64,000 nt of DNA from Pollenia angustigena (Eukaryota; Arthropoda; Insecta; Diptera; Polleniidae), in assembly GCA_930367215.1 (NCBI GenBank), contig OV884058.1:165894478-165958477 (forward strand), in the 5' to 3' direction. This document shows positions 10,704 to 20,800 of the stretch, piece by piece; positions within the stretch are counted from its first letter, which is position 1, and each line of letters starts with the position of its first letter. The notes beneath the pieces were generated by a model. The model was given only the letters and a program-made list of their open reading frames with translations, searched no databases and had not been told where the DNA came from. The position numbers and the translations under genes were made by a program.

Positions 10704-11983
10704 AAGGGTATTCAAACGATTAACCGTTGTTCGATTAATCGATTAATTTTGGGCGATGAACTGTTCAAATAATATAAATTTGCTTATTTTTGATTAAAGA
10801 ATAATTCGAATAATTTCTGTCGATCAATCGAAATTTTTTTACAGTATTGGTTTTTCTTTAATGAAAAAGAAAAAAACTCAGGAAAATTTCCTTCGAAAAA
10901 CAAGTTTTTTTTAAATAAAGAACATATATTGCAAAGACTGAATCCAAAGTGTTTCTGAATAATTTATTTTTAAGAAAGTTTAGAACAGACTTTTACCACA
11001 ATGATTCAGATGAAGAAGATGATTTTTTTGAGACGGATAAAAACAACCTTCTACCAGACCTTAACAAGACTATTAAAAGTATTAAAGTTGTTAAGAGATT
11101 TAAAAGAAATTTAAGTGGAACAACGAAAGACTATTCATTTTTAGAAAAGACAAGAAAAAGAACAGAGATTCGCTTAATAACGCTTCACTTTCAATCTCTT
11201 TTTAAAAAAGTTTTCATCTTTTATTTTATGTTAAAATGTTATTACTTTTTAAAACCTTTTCTTTAGCTAGGATAAAATCTAGGGGGGCGGGCAAAATTTT
11301 TTTTAAAACCTTTTCTTTAGCTTCACTTCGGAAAATCAAATCTTGTAACGTTAATTTAACCGCCTTATACTCAATGCAAATGGATGAAACTTTGCAGGCA
11401 TACATATTCCCGATGACAATACACGAATGCATGGGCGAAGCCGGGATAAAACCTAGGGGAGGGGGGAGCAAACATTTTTTTTTTGGTAAAATGCTTTTTT
11501 GACCGCCTTTTACTCAATGCAAATGGAAAAAACTTTGCAGGCATGCATATTCCCGATGACAATACACGAATGCATGGGCGTAGCCAGGATAAAATCTAGG
11601 GGGGCACAATTTTTAAGACCTTTTCTTTAGCTTCACTTCGGAAAATCAAATCTTGTAACGTTAATTTAACCGCCTTATACTCAATGCAAATGGATGAAAC
11701 TTTGCAGGCATACATATTCCCGATGACAACACACGAATATATGGGCGTATCCAGGATAAAATCTAGGGGGGGGGGGCAAAATTTTTTAAAGGTTATTTTT
11801 TTTAGAAAAAATAAAATAATAAAATTTTAATGTTAAAAAATATAATTTTTGATTTAATTTTTAAATTTCTATTAACCGAATGATATTAAATTGTTCGATT
11901 ATAATTCGATTAAATTTTTACCTCGAATAATTATTCGCGGGATTAAACGATTATTACAATACATCGATTAATTGAATACCCTA
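10704..11983. mobile_element. hAT-like element with TAGGGTATTCAA ends, 1,280 bp
   Basis: The right end reads TAGGGTATTCAATTAATCG on the opposite strand; the left end is the same with its first base changed (AAGGGTATTCAA). The 8-bp duplication GTTTTTAT flanks both sides (10,696-10,703 and 11,984-11,991). TAGNG ends plus 8-bp duplication fit hAT. Subterminal regions are crowded with 'attaatcgatta' and 'attattcga' motifs. Between about 10,949 and 11,225 a reading frame with an acidic run (S-D-E-E-D-D) followed by a Lys-rich stretch looks protein-like and may be a transposase remnant, but I recognise no domain. A tandem repeat array is nested at 11,226-11,790. A related fragment is at 48,226-48,425. 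Confidence 0.85.
11226..11790 (+). repeat. Tandem repeat array (GGGCGTAGCCAGG type), about three units
   Basis: Successive units repeat 'ccttttctttagcttcactt', 'ctcaatgcaaatggatgaa', 'catattcccgatgacaa' and 'gggcgtagccaggataaaat' followed by a G-run and a T-run. Units come in a long and a short form (with and without the first block), the same alternation seen at 652-955. Reading frames on both strands here are products of the repeat. Confidence 0.85.
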
Positions 11984-12036
11984 GTTTTTATACATTGCAA
12001 AAGTGGAACTATTGTATTGAAGGGACTCATGCATAT

Positions 12037-12221
12037 CAGGGATGAAAACTATGGTGCAGTTGTACTTTTTTTGATACATAATAAAAAGTATTTTTTCTTA
12101 ATATAACTATTTATCAAGAGATGAGCTAGAAAATATATAATTGGTACCGCCATAGTCTCAAAGCAACGTTTTGTTATTGAACTAGATAGAAAACAATTAT
12201 AATGCCCATTTTCCATCCCTG
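12037..12221. repeat. Candidate hAT-like MITE with CAGGGATG ends, 185 bp
   Basis: The ends CAGGGATGAAAA (left) and CAGGGATGGAAAA (right, opposite strand) have the CAGNG form of hAT termini. The flanking octamers do not match well, so the duplication has decayed or the boundaries are off. Confidence 0.45.
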
Positions 12222-12642
12222 ATACGCATGAATTTGCAGCGTTGCCAAAAGAAAAAGGTCTCTGACAATGATGCCATTGTCAGATGTACAAACTTCGCAC
12301 ATGATCTGTCAATTGCAACGAAGAGTGTTCACACAACTGTCGGACATCTTACAACATTGTTGTCTTACAATGGACGTTCCATTGCCAGTTTACACGGTTG
12401 AAAGACATTTTCAGCACATTTTACTGCCAATAATAAATCAAAAAAAAATTTTGGCAAATAAAATCCACATTAACATTTTTAAAATTTACGTTCACCATAG
12501 AACTGCTCTGAGTGGAGAAGCAGCTCGCGCTTTTTGCCATTATTTCTTAAGGACAAACAGGTCGTTTTAATTTGTCTGCTTTTTTTGCGTTTTACATTGT
12601 CCGTTGTACCGAGTTACAGTTTTTGTGGTTTTTACATTAACT
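12222..12642. other. No gene; patchy inverted motifs around TTACAACATTG and TGTCAGA
   Basis: A 100-codon plus-strand frame (12,268-12,570) has no recognisable domain. Short motifs such as 'cttacaacattg' recur in inverted form at about 10,470-10,560, hinting at a very decayed foldback on either side of the 10.7 kb hAT-like element, but the alignment is broken. Confidence 0.3.
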
Positions 12643-12650
12643 ATATGCAA

Positions 12651-14018
12651 TAGAGCGACTCAAGTTGTATGGAAGCAAAATTCGTGCTCGATGTACCCTC
12701 CTAAAAATGAACCTTGGACTTTTTTAAGATGATATTTTAAATATTTCGGCTCCAGCTTTGACCTCTCGTGAGCTGGACCAGTTTGAAAAAGGGTCTATTT
12801 TTGTATGTTTTGTTAATTTGTGAATCTGTTCCCTTACCAACATATACAAATTGGGTATCGTAAGAAAGGTTTTTTTAAGGCGCGTCCAACTGTATATACA
12901 ATTTGTCCAAGGACGATCATCCATGTCCTTTTTTCTTACGGATTATCTGTAAAAATAACGGTTTATGAATTTTTTGTTCGGGGTTGTTTGTAATAAAAGT
13001 GCCAAATTAACATATTTTATTATTTAGTCGATTTAATTAAATACGTGTCTCAGCTTTTTTTGAAATTCGTGCTAGTTTGCGTATTGACAAAAATGCAATG
13101 GGGTGGTAACCCTTCGTTTTATATAGGGCAATATGGGTATCAAATTTTTTCTTTTGCCAAGTACATCATCTTTGTATGTAAATAATTTAGGTTTTTGCAA
13201 ATTAGATGCATTTTACACGGTGCTCTGGAACTTATATAATTGCAATTTTGTAGTCACGCTTATATGACAGCAAATTTAGTTTCTAGACCATGTATGAATG
13301 AAAATGGGACTAAAGAAAGAAAAAAAGAAATGATCCACGAAAAAAAATTGAAGTCGTTTTTTCTTTCTTTTGTCCTATTTTCATCCATACATGATCTAGA
13401 AACTAAATTCGCTATCATATTAGACATACTACAAAATTGCATTTATATATATTCCAGAGCACCTTGTAAAATGCATCTAATTTGCAAAAATCTAAATTAT
13501 TTACATACAAAGATGATGTACTTGGCAAAAGAAAAAATTTGATACCCATATTGCCCTATTTAAAACGAAGGGTTACCACCCCATTGCATTTTTGTCAAAA
13601 CGCAAACTAGCACGAATTTCAAAAAAAGCTGAGACACGTATTTATTTAAATCGACTAAAGAATAAAATATGTTAATTTGGCACTTTTATTACAAACAACC
13701 CCGAACAAAAAATTCAAAAACAGTTATTTTTACAGAAAATCCTTAAAAAAAAGGACATGGATGATCGTCCTTGGACAAATTGTATGTACAGTTGGGCGCG
13801 CCTTAAAAAAACCTTTCTTACGATACCCAATTTGTATATGTTGGTAAGGGAACAGATTCACAAATTAACAAAACATACAAAAATAGACCCTTTTTCAAAC
13901 TGGTCCAGCTCACGAGAGGTCAAAGCTGGAGCCGAAATATTTAAAATGTCATCCTAAAAAAGTCCAAGGTTTATTTTTAGGAGGGTACATCGAGCACTTT
14001 TTTTGGTGAGTCGCTCTA
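12651..14018. mobile_element. Foldback hAT-like element, near-perfect 1.37-kb palindrome
   Basis: The whole element is an inverted repeat: the ends are TAGAGCGACTCA and its exact complement, and the two arms (about 640 bp each) match almost base for base around a short loop near 13,310-13,370. Flanks are ATATGCAA on both sides (12,643-12,650 and 14,019-14,026), an 8-bp duplication, and TAGAG fits the hAT terminal pattern. In a 201-bp block compared directly (12,724-12,924 against 13,757-13,957) I count four differences, i.e. about 98% identity. That block holds the same 66-codon frame in both arms, beginning M-D-D-R-P-W-T-N-C; the frame matches no family I know, and its conservation follows from arm identity. 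Read-through transcription would give a very long hairpin RNA. Confidence 0.9.
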
Positions 14019-14026
14019 ATATGCAA

Positions 14027-14489
14027 TCGTTGTTAACCTCAATGTTTTAATGTGTTGTCTGGTGCAGAACCAAAGAAAAAAACTCTATGTGACTGGTGGA
14101 GAACCATATATAACTCAGACGTTTTACTGGTGAAGTACCAAGGAAATAACTCAGACGTTTACTGGTGAAGACCAAAATACTCTAGAGCGGATTCTGGAAG
14201 CTCTCGCCTTCCTTTACGAAGGTTTAGGTCGAACGAGGTTTTGCGGTTAAAGCTCCAAAAATTGTGTGATACCCTGGCATTATAACTTCAATAGTTCGCA
14301 AAAAACTTTTAGTTTTAAGCAAAATCAAAAAAAAATATCACGTTATTTACATACATTTTGCCAAAATAATACTAAAAAATTAGTTTTTTGGGAATTTATA
14401 AATACGTATCATTAAAAATATAACATTTAAGATGTAGTTTATGGAAATCACTAATAGTGTTTTCTTTTCTACACAAAAAATAAGTGGTA
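14027..14489. other. No gene; short direct repeat
   Basis: At about 14,114-14,176 the segment 'ataactcagacgttt' followed by 'actggtgaag' occurs twice in direct orientation. The rest of the stretch is featureless. Confidence 0.4.
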
Positions 14490-14908
14490 GACTTTCCAAT
14501 CATGCTGCTGTTAGAAATTTTTGCGAATTTCCCCTAATTTAGCAATTTTTACCGAATTTTTGCCATTCCTTATAGTTTTAGTGGCTTCAATTCAATTTTA
14601 TGGTTTGTTCGAAATATTAAACAATTTCTCGAATTTCGATATTTTTGCAAAAAAAAAAATTATGTTTTCCGACAATTGGTTTTTTTAAGCGATTTAGCGA
14701 TTTCCAATAAATTTTACGTTTTTTTGCAAGTTTGCAATTTTTCGCGAATTTTAAACATGTTCGCGATATAAGCGTTTTTTCCTGTGGCTCTTTAGAGCTA
14801 TAACGGTTTTTAAGATATAGCTGCTGTTTGCAAATTTTTGCGAATTTCGGCTAATTTAACAATTTTTGCCGAATTTTCGCAATTCATTATAATTTAAGCG
14901 ACTTTTAA
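14490..14908. repeat. Tandem repeat, about 300-bp unit, interrupted by the piggyBac-like element
   Basis: A first unit starts near 14,513 ('gaaatttttgcgaatttc') and a second near 14,829 ('caaatttttgcgaatttc'). Both run through 'ctaattta', 'gccgaatttt' or similar and 'ttatagttt' or similar. The second unit is broken at the TTAA at 14,905-14,908 and resumes at 16,413 ('tcaattttatagc'), matching 'tcaattttatggt' of the first unit. Confidence 0.7.
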
Positions 14909-15382
14909 CTCATTAGTGCGCAGAGTCCCTTTATAAGGGACACTCGAATTTTCTTCTGTAGCACTTTCAAAAATTATAATTTTTAAGTATCAAGTTAGCA
15001 ATATGTACCATTACTGACATTCCAACAAAGCACGTCTTATTTTATTTGTTTCAACTATTCTTATTTCTGTGTTGTATTTTATGAAAAATATGGAAAACCC
15101 ATTTATGAAAAAACAAATATCTCGAGCCGGGTAAGAATAATTGGAATACACTATATTAAATATTATGTGAATATTTGTTATTTTCTGTGTGTTGTTATTT
15201 GTAAATAAGTGTAATGATTCAATTGATATAAAAAAATTATGACCAAATGTTATGCCCCGCGCATATAGTGACTTTGAGTGCAACGTCCCCTTAAAGGGAC
15301 ACTGCACTGCGTCCGTAGTACAATTGTGATACCATGATCGACCAAATATTTTTTCATATATTGACTTACAGTTTTTGAAATA

Positions 15383-15751
15383 TTGGATGAACTGACTGCC
15401 CTTGACGATAATATTTTCAATGACTTTGACATCGACGCAATTCCACCATTATATGGAGCCGATACTGAGCAAGATACCGATGAAAGCGATGATGGCATAA
15501 AGCAAATCTTAATCATCTCGGTGCAACATTATTATTTACGTAATATGAAGAAATTATTCAGACCCTTATCATATATCGGAATATGTACTTCAGGCACGAT
15601 ACGAGAAGGGCGAAGAGAAAAATGTCCTCTTCGCTCAATCCCGGTAATTAAAAAGAAAGAAATGGGACCTGTATATCACAGATTTACAAAAAAAAAATTG
15701 AAGCATATTGCTCACACGATGGAATTTTGTCACAATTGCAACACATTTTGA
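15383..15751 (+). pseudogene. piggyBac-like transposase, N-terminal and middle fragments
   Basis: The frame starts with an acidic N-terminus (D-E-L-T-A-L-D-D, then D-T-D-E-S-D-D-G), the usual beginning of piggyBac transposases. After about residue 50 it jumps to a block containing G-I-C-T-S-G-T-I-R-E-G-R and then I-K-K-K-E, which in the family lies after the catalytic core's second half. The catalytic Asp-containing centre is therefore deleted. Downstream, across a break at about 15,751-15,850, weak continuing similarity leads into the C-terminal fragment. Confidence 0.8.
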
Positions 15752-15849
15752 TGTCAATAAAATAGGATCATCCCAACGATTCGTTAAAGGAAGGGATGCT
15801 GTATATATTTTCAAACCAAATGTATTTCATCGATATAATATGAACATGA

Positions 15850-16198
15850 AGATGTTGATAGGACGGAAGAATTAGTTGTAGTCTACCGTTCGCGAATCAG
15901 ACAAAAGAAATGGTGGTGGCCAATCTTTGCATATCTCCTTGATGCCTCATTCGTTAATGCATGACTGCGGATGAAGAAGTTAGATCCCAATGATCCGACA
16001 AGTGCGTCTCTTTTTGTTTTTCGCCGAAACCTTGCTACATCCTACCTTGAAACGTATGGTATTCCATTTATAAGAGGTTCGCGCACTAACAAAGTGACGG
16101 CAGAAACACGATATGATGGCAGAAACCACCTTATTGATTATTCAAAAACTGATAAACGATGTCGACATTGCGGAAAAAACAAACTTCATTTGCAATAA
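15850..16198 (+). pseudogene. piggyBac-like transposase, C-terminal fragment
   Basis: About 15,860-15,960 reads as E-E-L-V-V-V-Y-R-S then K-K-W-W-W-P-I-F, typical of the family's last core helix region. The open frame 15,971-16,198 follows with a basic segment and ends in C-R-H-C-G-K-N-K-L, the start of the Cys-rich C-terminal zinc-binding domain. The remaining cysteines are lost to a stop at 16,196. Non-functional. Confidence 0.82.
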
Positions 16199-16408
16199 AT
16201 CTGAAAACGGGCTTCAGAATGATTTAAAATTAATCACACGCCCAGTGTACCTACTGCGCAGTATCCCTTAAAAGGGGCTGTCCATAGCTCCAAAACTATA
16301 AGTTTTTTTAATAAAATGTTTTTGAACCGAATTAATCACATCATTTTTATTAATTATCGGTGAAAATAATTGGGGGAAAGTGGCCAGGGAACTTCGTCCA
16401 CTAATGGG

Positions 16409-16803
16409 TTAATCAATTTTATAGCTTGTTTGATATATTAAAAATGTTAGATTTTTTTTTTGCAAATTTGCAGAATTTTGGCAATTTTCGCTAAACTAGC
16501 AAATCCTAAATGCGGTTTTGTTAGTTTTGAAAGTACTTTAAGTCGTTCCACACGTTAAATAGTTCGCCCTCGATGACAGTGTTCGTTAAATATACTAATT
16601 AAGTAACAAAGATGCCACTTGATTGAAATTTTTAGCATTGTTGTTAAAATTGTATTGTTACCGTAAGCAATAAACTGTTCCAGTAAAATTAACTTTAACG
16701 TTAATCGTTAAAAGTTAGAGGACTCCACTACTGGTATAAAAGTCCTTGCGAAACTATCAAGCATCCGCTGCAAATGCAGCTTATATTAAACATCCAGAGC
16801 AAA
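16409..16803. other. Rest of interrupted repeat, then unassigned sequence up to the BEL insertion
   Basis: 16,413-16,500 completes the tandem repeat unit split by the piggyBac-like element. 16,500-16,803 holds no gene; it is the left target flank of the BEL element. Confidence 0.5.
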
Positions 16804-17006
16804 CAGAGTGTTGCCGCAAAATGAAAGTCTTAAGTCTTTCAAACGTCTGTATTAAACTTGTTTCATTTCTCCTCACTTGTATATTTCAATAATTTAATAT
16901 TAGCATATACACATCTTAACAAAGTACACATATAAATGAATTTGTAGCTTTATATTTGTTAAACTTTGTATGTAAATTAACTTGTAGCTCCTTTATATTG
17001 TAAAAT

Positions 17007-17016
17007 TATATATAAA
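17007..17016 (+). promoter_or_regulatory. TATA-like box in the 5' LTR
   Basis: TATATATAAA in an otherwise moderate-complexity part of the LTR, about 165 bp before the AATAAA. Proposed as the retroelement promoter on position alone. Confidence 0.4.
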
Positions 17017-17176
17017 AAATAATAACAGTTAAAAAATTGAAGTAGGTAGAATTCCACAATTTTCTTTTGGTCTGCTGCTAATTGGATTTTTTGTTAAGCA
17101 GATCACTTCTTGTAATATTTTAGTCAGAAGAAACACAAAATAATTTTAAAGCGCTTCTCGCTTCTTAAAATGAATT

Positions 17177-17182
17177 AATAAA
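17177..17182 (+). terminator. AATAAA polyadenylation signal in the LTR
   Basis: The copy in the 3' LTR (23,314-23,319) would end the element's transcript. Other AATAAA strings are expected by chance in such A/T-rich DNA. Confidence 0.4.
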
Positions 17183-17323
17183 AAACATATTTTAAGTTTG
17201 TTACTGAATTTATTAACAGCGTTTTTTATTTCAAAACGAGACAAGCTAGGTGCTGTGAAAATTTTGTAAAATCATCTGACAATTCTTTAAAATTATTTTG
17301 TAAAGTATTGTAAAGTTGAAGAA

Positions 17324-17848
17324 ATGGCTGGTTCACATAGTGAGAATGGCAGTAATTGTAAAAGGTGTTCTGATAAAGATACCGATGAAATGGTACAATG
17401 TGATGTTTGTGATCACTGGTATCACTTTAACTGTGTCGGTGTCGATCATAACATAGCAAACGTAAGCTTGGAGTTGCGAAAATTGCAAAGGTGCTTCATC
17501 TATGGGCCACGCAGACCTTGCAACCAATACGTCTACACCTACCACATACACCACGAACAATCAGGGATCTTCTGCCGACACGCAGAGACTGAATCAGCAA
17601 GCATATTTAACATTGCCACTGTCACAAGCACCATTGGTTCCGCCACCGCATGCGTTAGGAAACACGGGAGTGAGAACACAACCGATTTCTATGACCACAG
17701 CAATGATCCCTCCACCTGCTTCATATACAACGGCCCCACTATCTTCAATTTATACAACTCCTCTAATGTCGTACATAACACCCGTTTCATGGCAGAACAG
17801 TTGTCAGCCGATTATGCCCGCATATACACAACCGAATTTTGCAGCTAA
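17324..17848 (+). CDS. PHD-type zinc finger frame at the start of the BEL element (broken)
   Basis: The first ATG after the 5' LTR opens a 174-codon frame whose first ~45 residues hold six of the eight zinc ligands of a PHD finger: Cys12, Cys15, Cys26, Cys29, His34 and Cys37, with an aromatic W-Y-H core. The last ligand pair (W-x-C-x2-C, codons at 17,469-17,486) is encoded in the next frame, which is the gag-pol frame; that frame has a stop at 17,463-17,465, just before the pair. A +1 shift at about 17,462-17,469 is needed to connect them. Residues after about 48 of this frame are out-of-frame readings of gag. PHD fingers read modified histone tails; BEL-type polyproteins of insects sometimes carry one at the N-terminus, as far as I recall. 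It could be a recent one-base insertion, a sequence error, or programmed frameshifting. Confidence 0.75.
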   Translation: MAGSHSENGSNCKRCSDKDTDEMVQCDVCDHWYHFNCVGVDHNIANVSLELRKLQRCFIYGPRRPCNQYVYTYHIHHEQSGIFCRHAETESASIFNIATVTSTIGSATACVRKHGSENTTDFYDHSNDPSTCFIYNGPTIFNLYNSSNVVHNTRFMAEQLSADYARIYTTEFCS

Positions 17849-20800
17849 TTTTTTGCATTTAGGGAATACCCTTTCGAGAGCACAAAGTCAAACAACGCAT
17901 ACCATGACGAGCAGCAACATTGACAATATTGAAATGCAAAGAAATTTAGAGCTAAAAAAGCTCGAAGAAGAAATGCAGTTAAAACGGCAGTATTTGGATG
18001 CAAAATATAAAATATTAACAGAAACAAACGGCTCTTCGGCACTACACCGACAGATCCCATTGAACGCGGAGCCGATGTTGAACGCAGAAGTAAATATAGG
18101 GCCAACACCAGCACAAATTGCTGCAAGACAGTCTTTTCCGAAGCAGTTGCCAACTTTCAACGGAGATCCAGACGAATGGCCACTTTTTATAAGTAGCTTC
18201 GAAAATAGTACAAACCTAGCAGGCTACACAGACGCCGAAAATTTAATCAGGCTACAATCATCGCTCAAAGGTAAGGCCCGCGAAGTAGTTAAAAATAAAT
18301 TACTAGTGCCACAAATGGTGCCCGATATTATTCGAACATTGCGCATGTGTTTTGGCCGGCCCGAACATATTTTAGAGCGAGCTATTTCTAAGGCCAGGAG
18401 CTTCCCACCGATTAAAGATAAATTAGACATTCTGGTTGAATTTGCTCTTTGTGTACAAAACATCTACGCTACAATGGAAGGGTGTCAGATGCATCATCAT
18501 CTAAATAACCCGCTATTGGTAAAGGAATTGGTGGACAAACTTCCAAACAGTCATAAGTTAAGTTGGGCGATGTATCTCAAAGACGATCGCGTTCCTGTAG
18601 TTAAATCTTTTAGCGACTGGTTATATCACACAGCAGAGGCGGCCAGCACCGTTACGCCGCTTTTTGGAAAAGCCACCGCTTCGGTAAATACACATCGCCG
18701 TGAAGAAGATTCATTAGAGTTTAATAATGTTAATACGAGTAACGCCGTGAGTACTCTATGTATTGTATGCAACAACGGCGGCCACAAGGTAGCTCAATGT
18801 GATGTTTTTAGAAATATGACGCTCAATCGTAAGTGGGAATGTATAAAATCCAAAAACATATGCCGCCAATGCTTAGGCAGACATAGACGAAAATGTAATT
18901 ATAACAAAGAGTGTGGTATTGACGGGTGTAAATATAAACATAATCCATTATTGCATAAGCAAATAAACACTGAACGAAACATCACAGATGATTCACAAAG
19001 CACCCAACAAAATTCAATAGTAAATGCGCACAGCAACCAATATGACGAATCGCAACCATTTTTCAGAATAATACCAGTGAATATACATGCATCAAATAAG
19101 ATTAAACGGGTCTTTGCATTCTTAGACGAAGGGTCAGCAGTAACACTCATAGAAAAGCATATTTTTGATGAGATGGGTCTTGAAGGTGAGTGCGATCCCT
19201 TATGCCTGAGATGGACTGGTGACACCACACGCATGGAAAATGACTCAGTGAAGGGAAATATTATTATCTCAAACGTGACTAACAACAAAAAATTCCAGTT
19301 GAATGCAGTTCATACAGTAACTAATTTGGGCCTTTCCTCACAATCAGTCGACGCAAGTGAAATATCAAAACGATATCGGTATTTGGCAAATTTGCCAATA
19401 GAATCATACCATAATGCCACCCCAGCAATATTGATCGGTGCAGATAACTGGAACTTAGCGATTCCCCTAAAAATACGGGAAGGACTAGGTCACCAACCCA
19501 TTGCTTCCAAAACACGGCTGGGCTGGACGTTGCAAGGCTGTAGCAGCGATGGCGCCAGAGAATTCCGATTGAATGTCCATACGTGCGACTGTCAACAAAA
19601 ATATAATGAGCTTCACGATATGGTAAAAAAATTTTTCTGCTTAGAGCTAAGTCGACCAACGCAGCTTTTTTCTCAAATCGATAACAAAGCTTTAGAAATA
19701 TTAGATCATACCTGTAAAAAGGTGAACGGCCGCTATGAGGTGGGCTTGCTATGGCGTAACCAAAACGTACGTTTACCGGATAGCTACAGTGTGGCCCTTA
19801 ATCGTTTGAAGTGTTTGCAGAATAAGTTTAATAGAAATCCGTCTCTTAAAACAACTTTACAACAACAAATTGATAACCTTCTTTTGAAGGGATATGCCAA
19901 AAAACTAACGTCAGATGAATTAAAGGTACATCATGACAAAACTTGGTATTTACCAATATTCGTCGTTTCAAACCCCAACAAACCGGATAAAGTCCGACTT
20001 GTTTGGGACGCTGCTGCGAAATCCAACGGTATGTCATTAAATGACTTCATGATAACCGGTCCCGACCTACTTAACCCGCTAGTAGAAATTTTATTAAACT
20101 TTCGAGTCGGAAAGACTGCCATATGCGGTGATATATCAGAAATGTTTCATCGAGTGAATATAAAAGAAAATGACATGCACGCACAACGTTTTCTGTGGTA
20201 CGAAAAAGAAGACGAACAGGCGCAACCGACCATTTTTGTTATGCGAGCACTAACTTTTGGTATCAGCTGTGCCCCTTGCATAGCTCACTACGTGCGAGAT
20301 AAAAATGCAAATTTGTTCAATGATAAATACCCCCGCGCAGTCGAAGCGATACAACGAAACCATTACGTCGATGACTTTATTGACAGCGCTGCAGACGAAA
20401 AACAGGCGATAGAATTAGCAAAGCGTGTAAGACAAATTCATGAAGCCGGTGGTTTTCAGATGCATAATTGGGCATCGAACTCAAAAATGGTGTTAGATGA
20501 ATTACATAGCAACAGTTTACCTAAGCAAGAAATGAAGGATTGGGGCTCGACAACTAAAGTGTTAGGTTTGTATTGGGATCCTAATAATGACCAATTTAGA
20601 TTTATTTGTAGATTCGCGAGATTACGTCGTGACGTATTAAATGAGCCACTTACACCAACTAAGCGCGAAACACTACAAGTTTTGATGTCTATATACGACC
20701 CCCTCGGGTTTGCATCCTGCTACACCATAGGCCTAAAAATACTCCTACAGGAAATATGGCGATCTGGTATAGCATGGGATGAAAAGCTGGTAGGTGCACT

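Larger units (their letters stand above)
14909..16408 (+). mobile_element. piggyBac-like element, internally deleted, 1,500 bp
   Basis: TTAA flanks both ends (14,905-14,908 and 16,409-16,412), and the ends form imperfect inverted repeats starting CYCATTAGTG. The interrupted tandem repeat around it gives the empty site, confirming insertion at a single TTAA. Three palindromic motifs of the form CCCTTWWAAGGG occur at 14,925-14,941, 15,285-15,300 and 16,264-16,277, close to the ends and just before the coding remnant; they may be transposase-binding sites. The coding remnants inside are described separately. Confidence 0.88.
16809..17281 (+). repeat. 5' LTR of the BEL/Pao element
   Basis: 473 bp, starting TGTTGCCGC and ending CATCTGACA. 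It has a TATA-like run at 17,007-17,016 and an AATAAA signal at 17,177-17,182, in an order that would place the U3/R/U5 boundaries in the second half. It matches 22,946-23,418 throughout. Confidence 0.96.

Noticed and set aside
10440..12450. Large decayed foldback around the 10.7-kb hAT-like element
   Set aside because: Shared motifs (TTACAACAATG, TGTCAGA) are short and out of order; no continuous alignment.
13240..13542. 100-codon frame in the foldback loop
   Set aside because: Arises from the palindrome; the mirrored frame on the other strand is equally open.
17845..18160. Minus-strand frames across gag
   Set aside because: Shadows of the BEL gag-pol frame.
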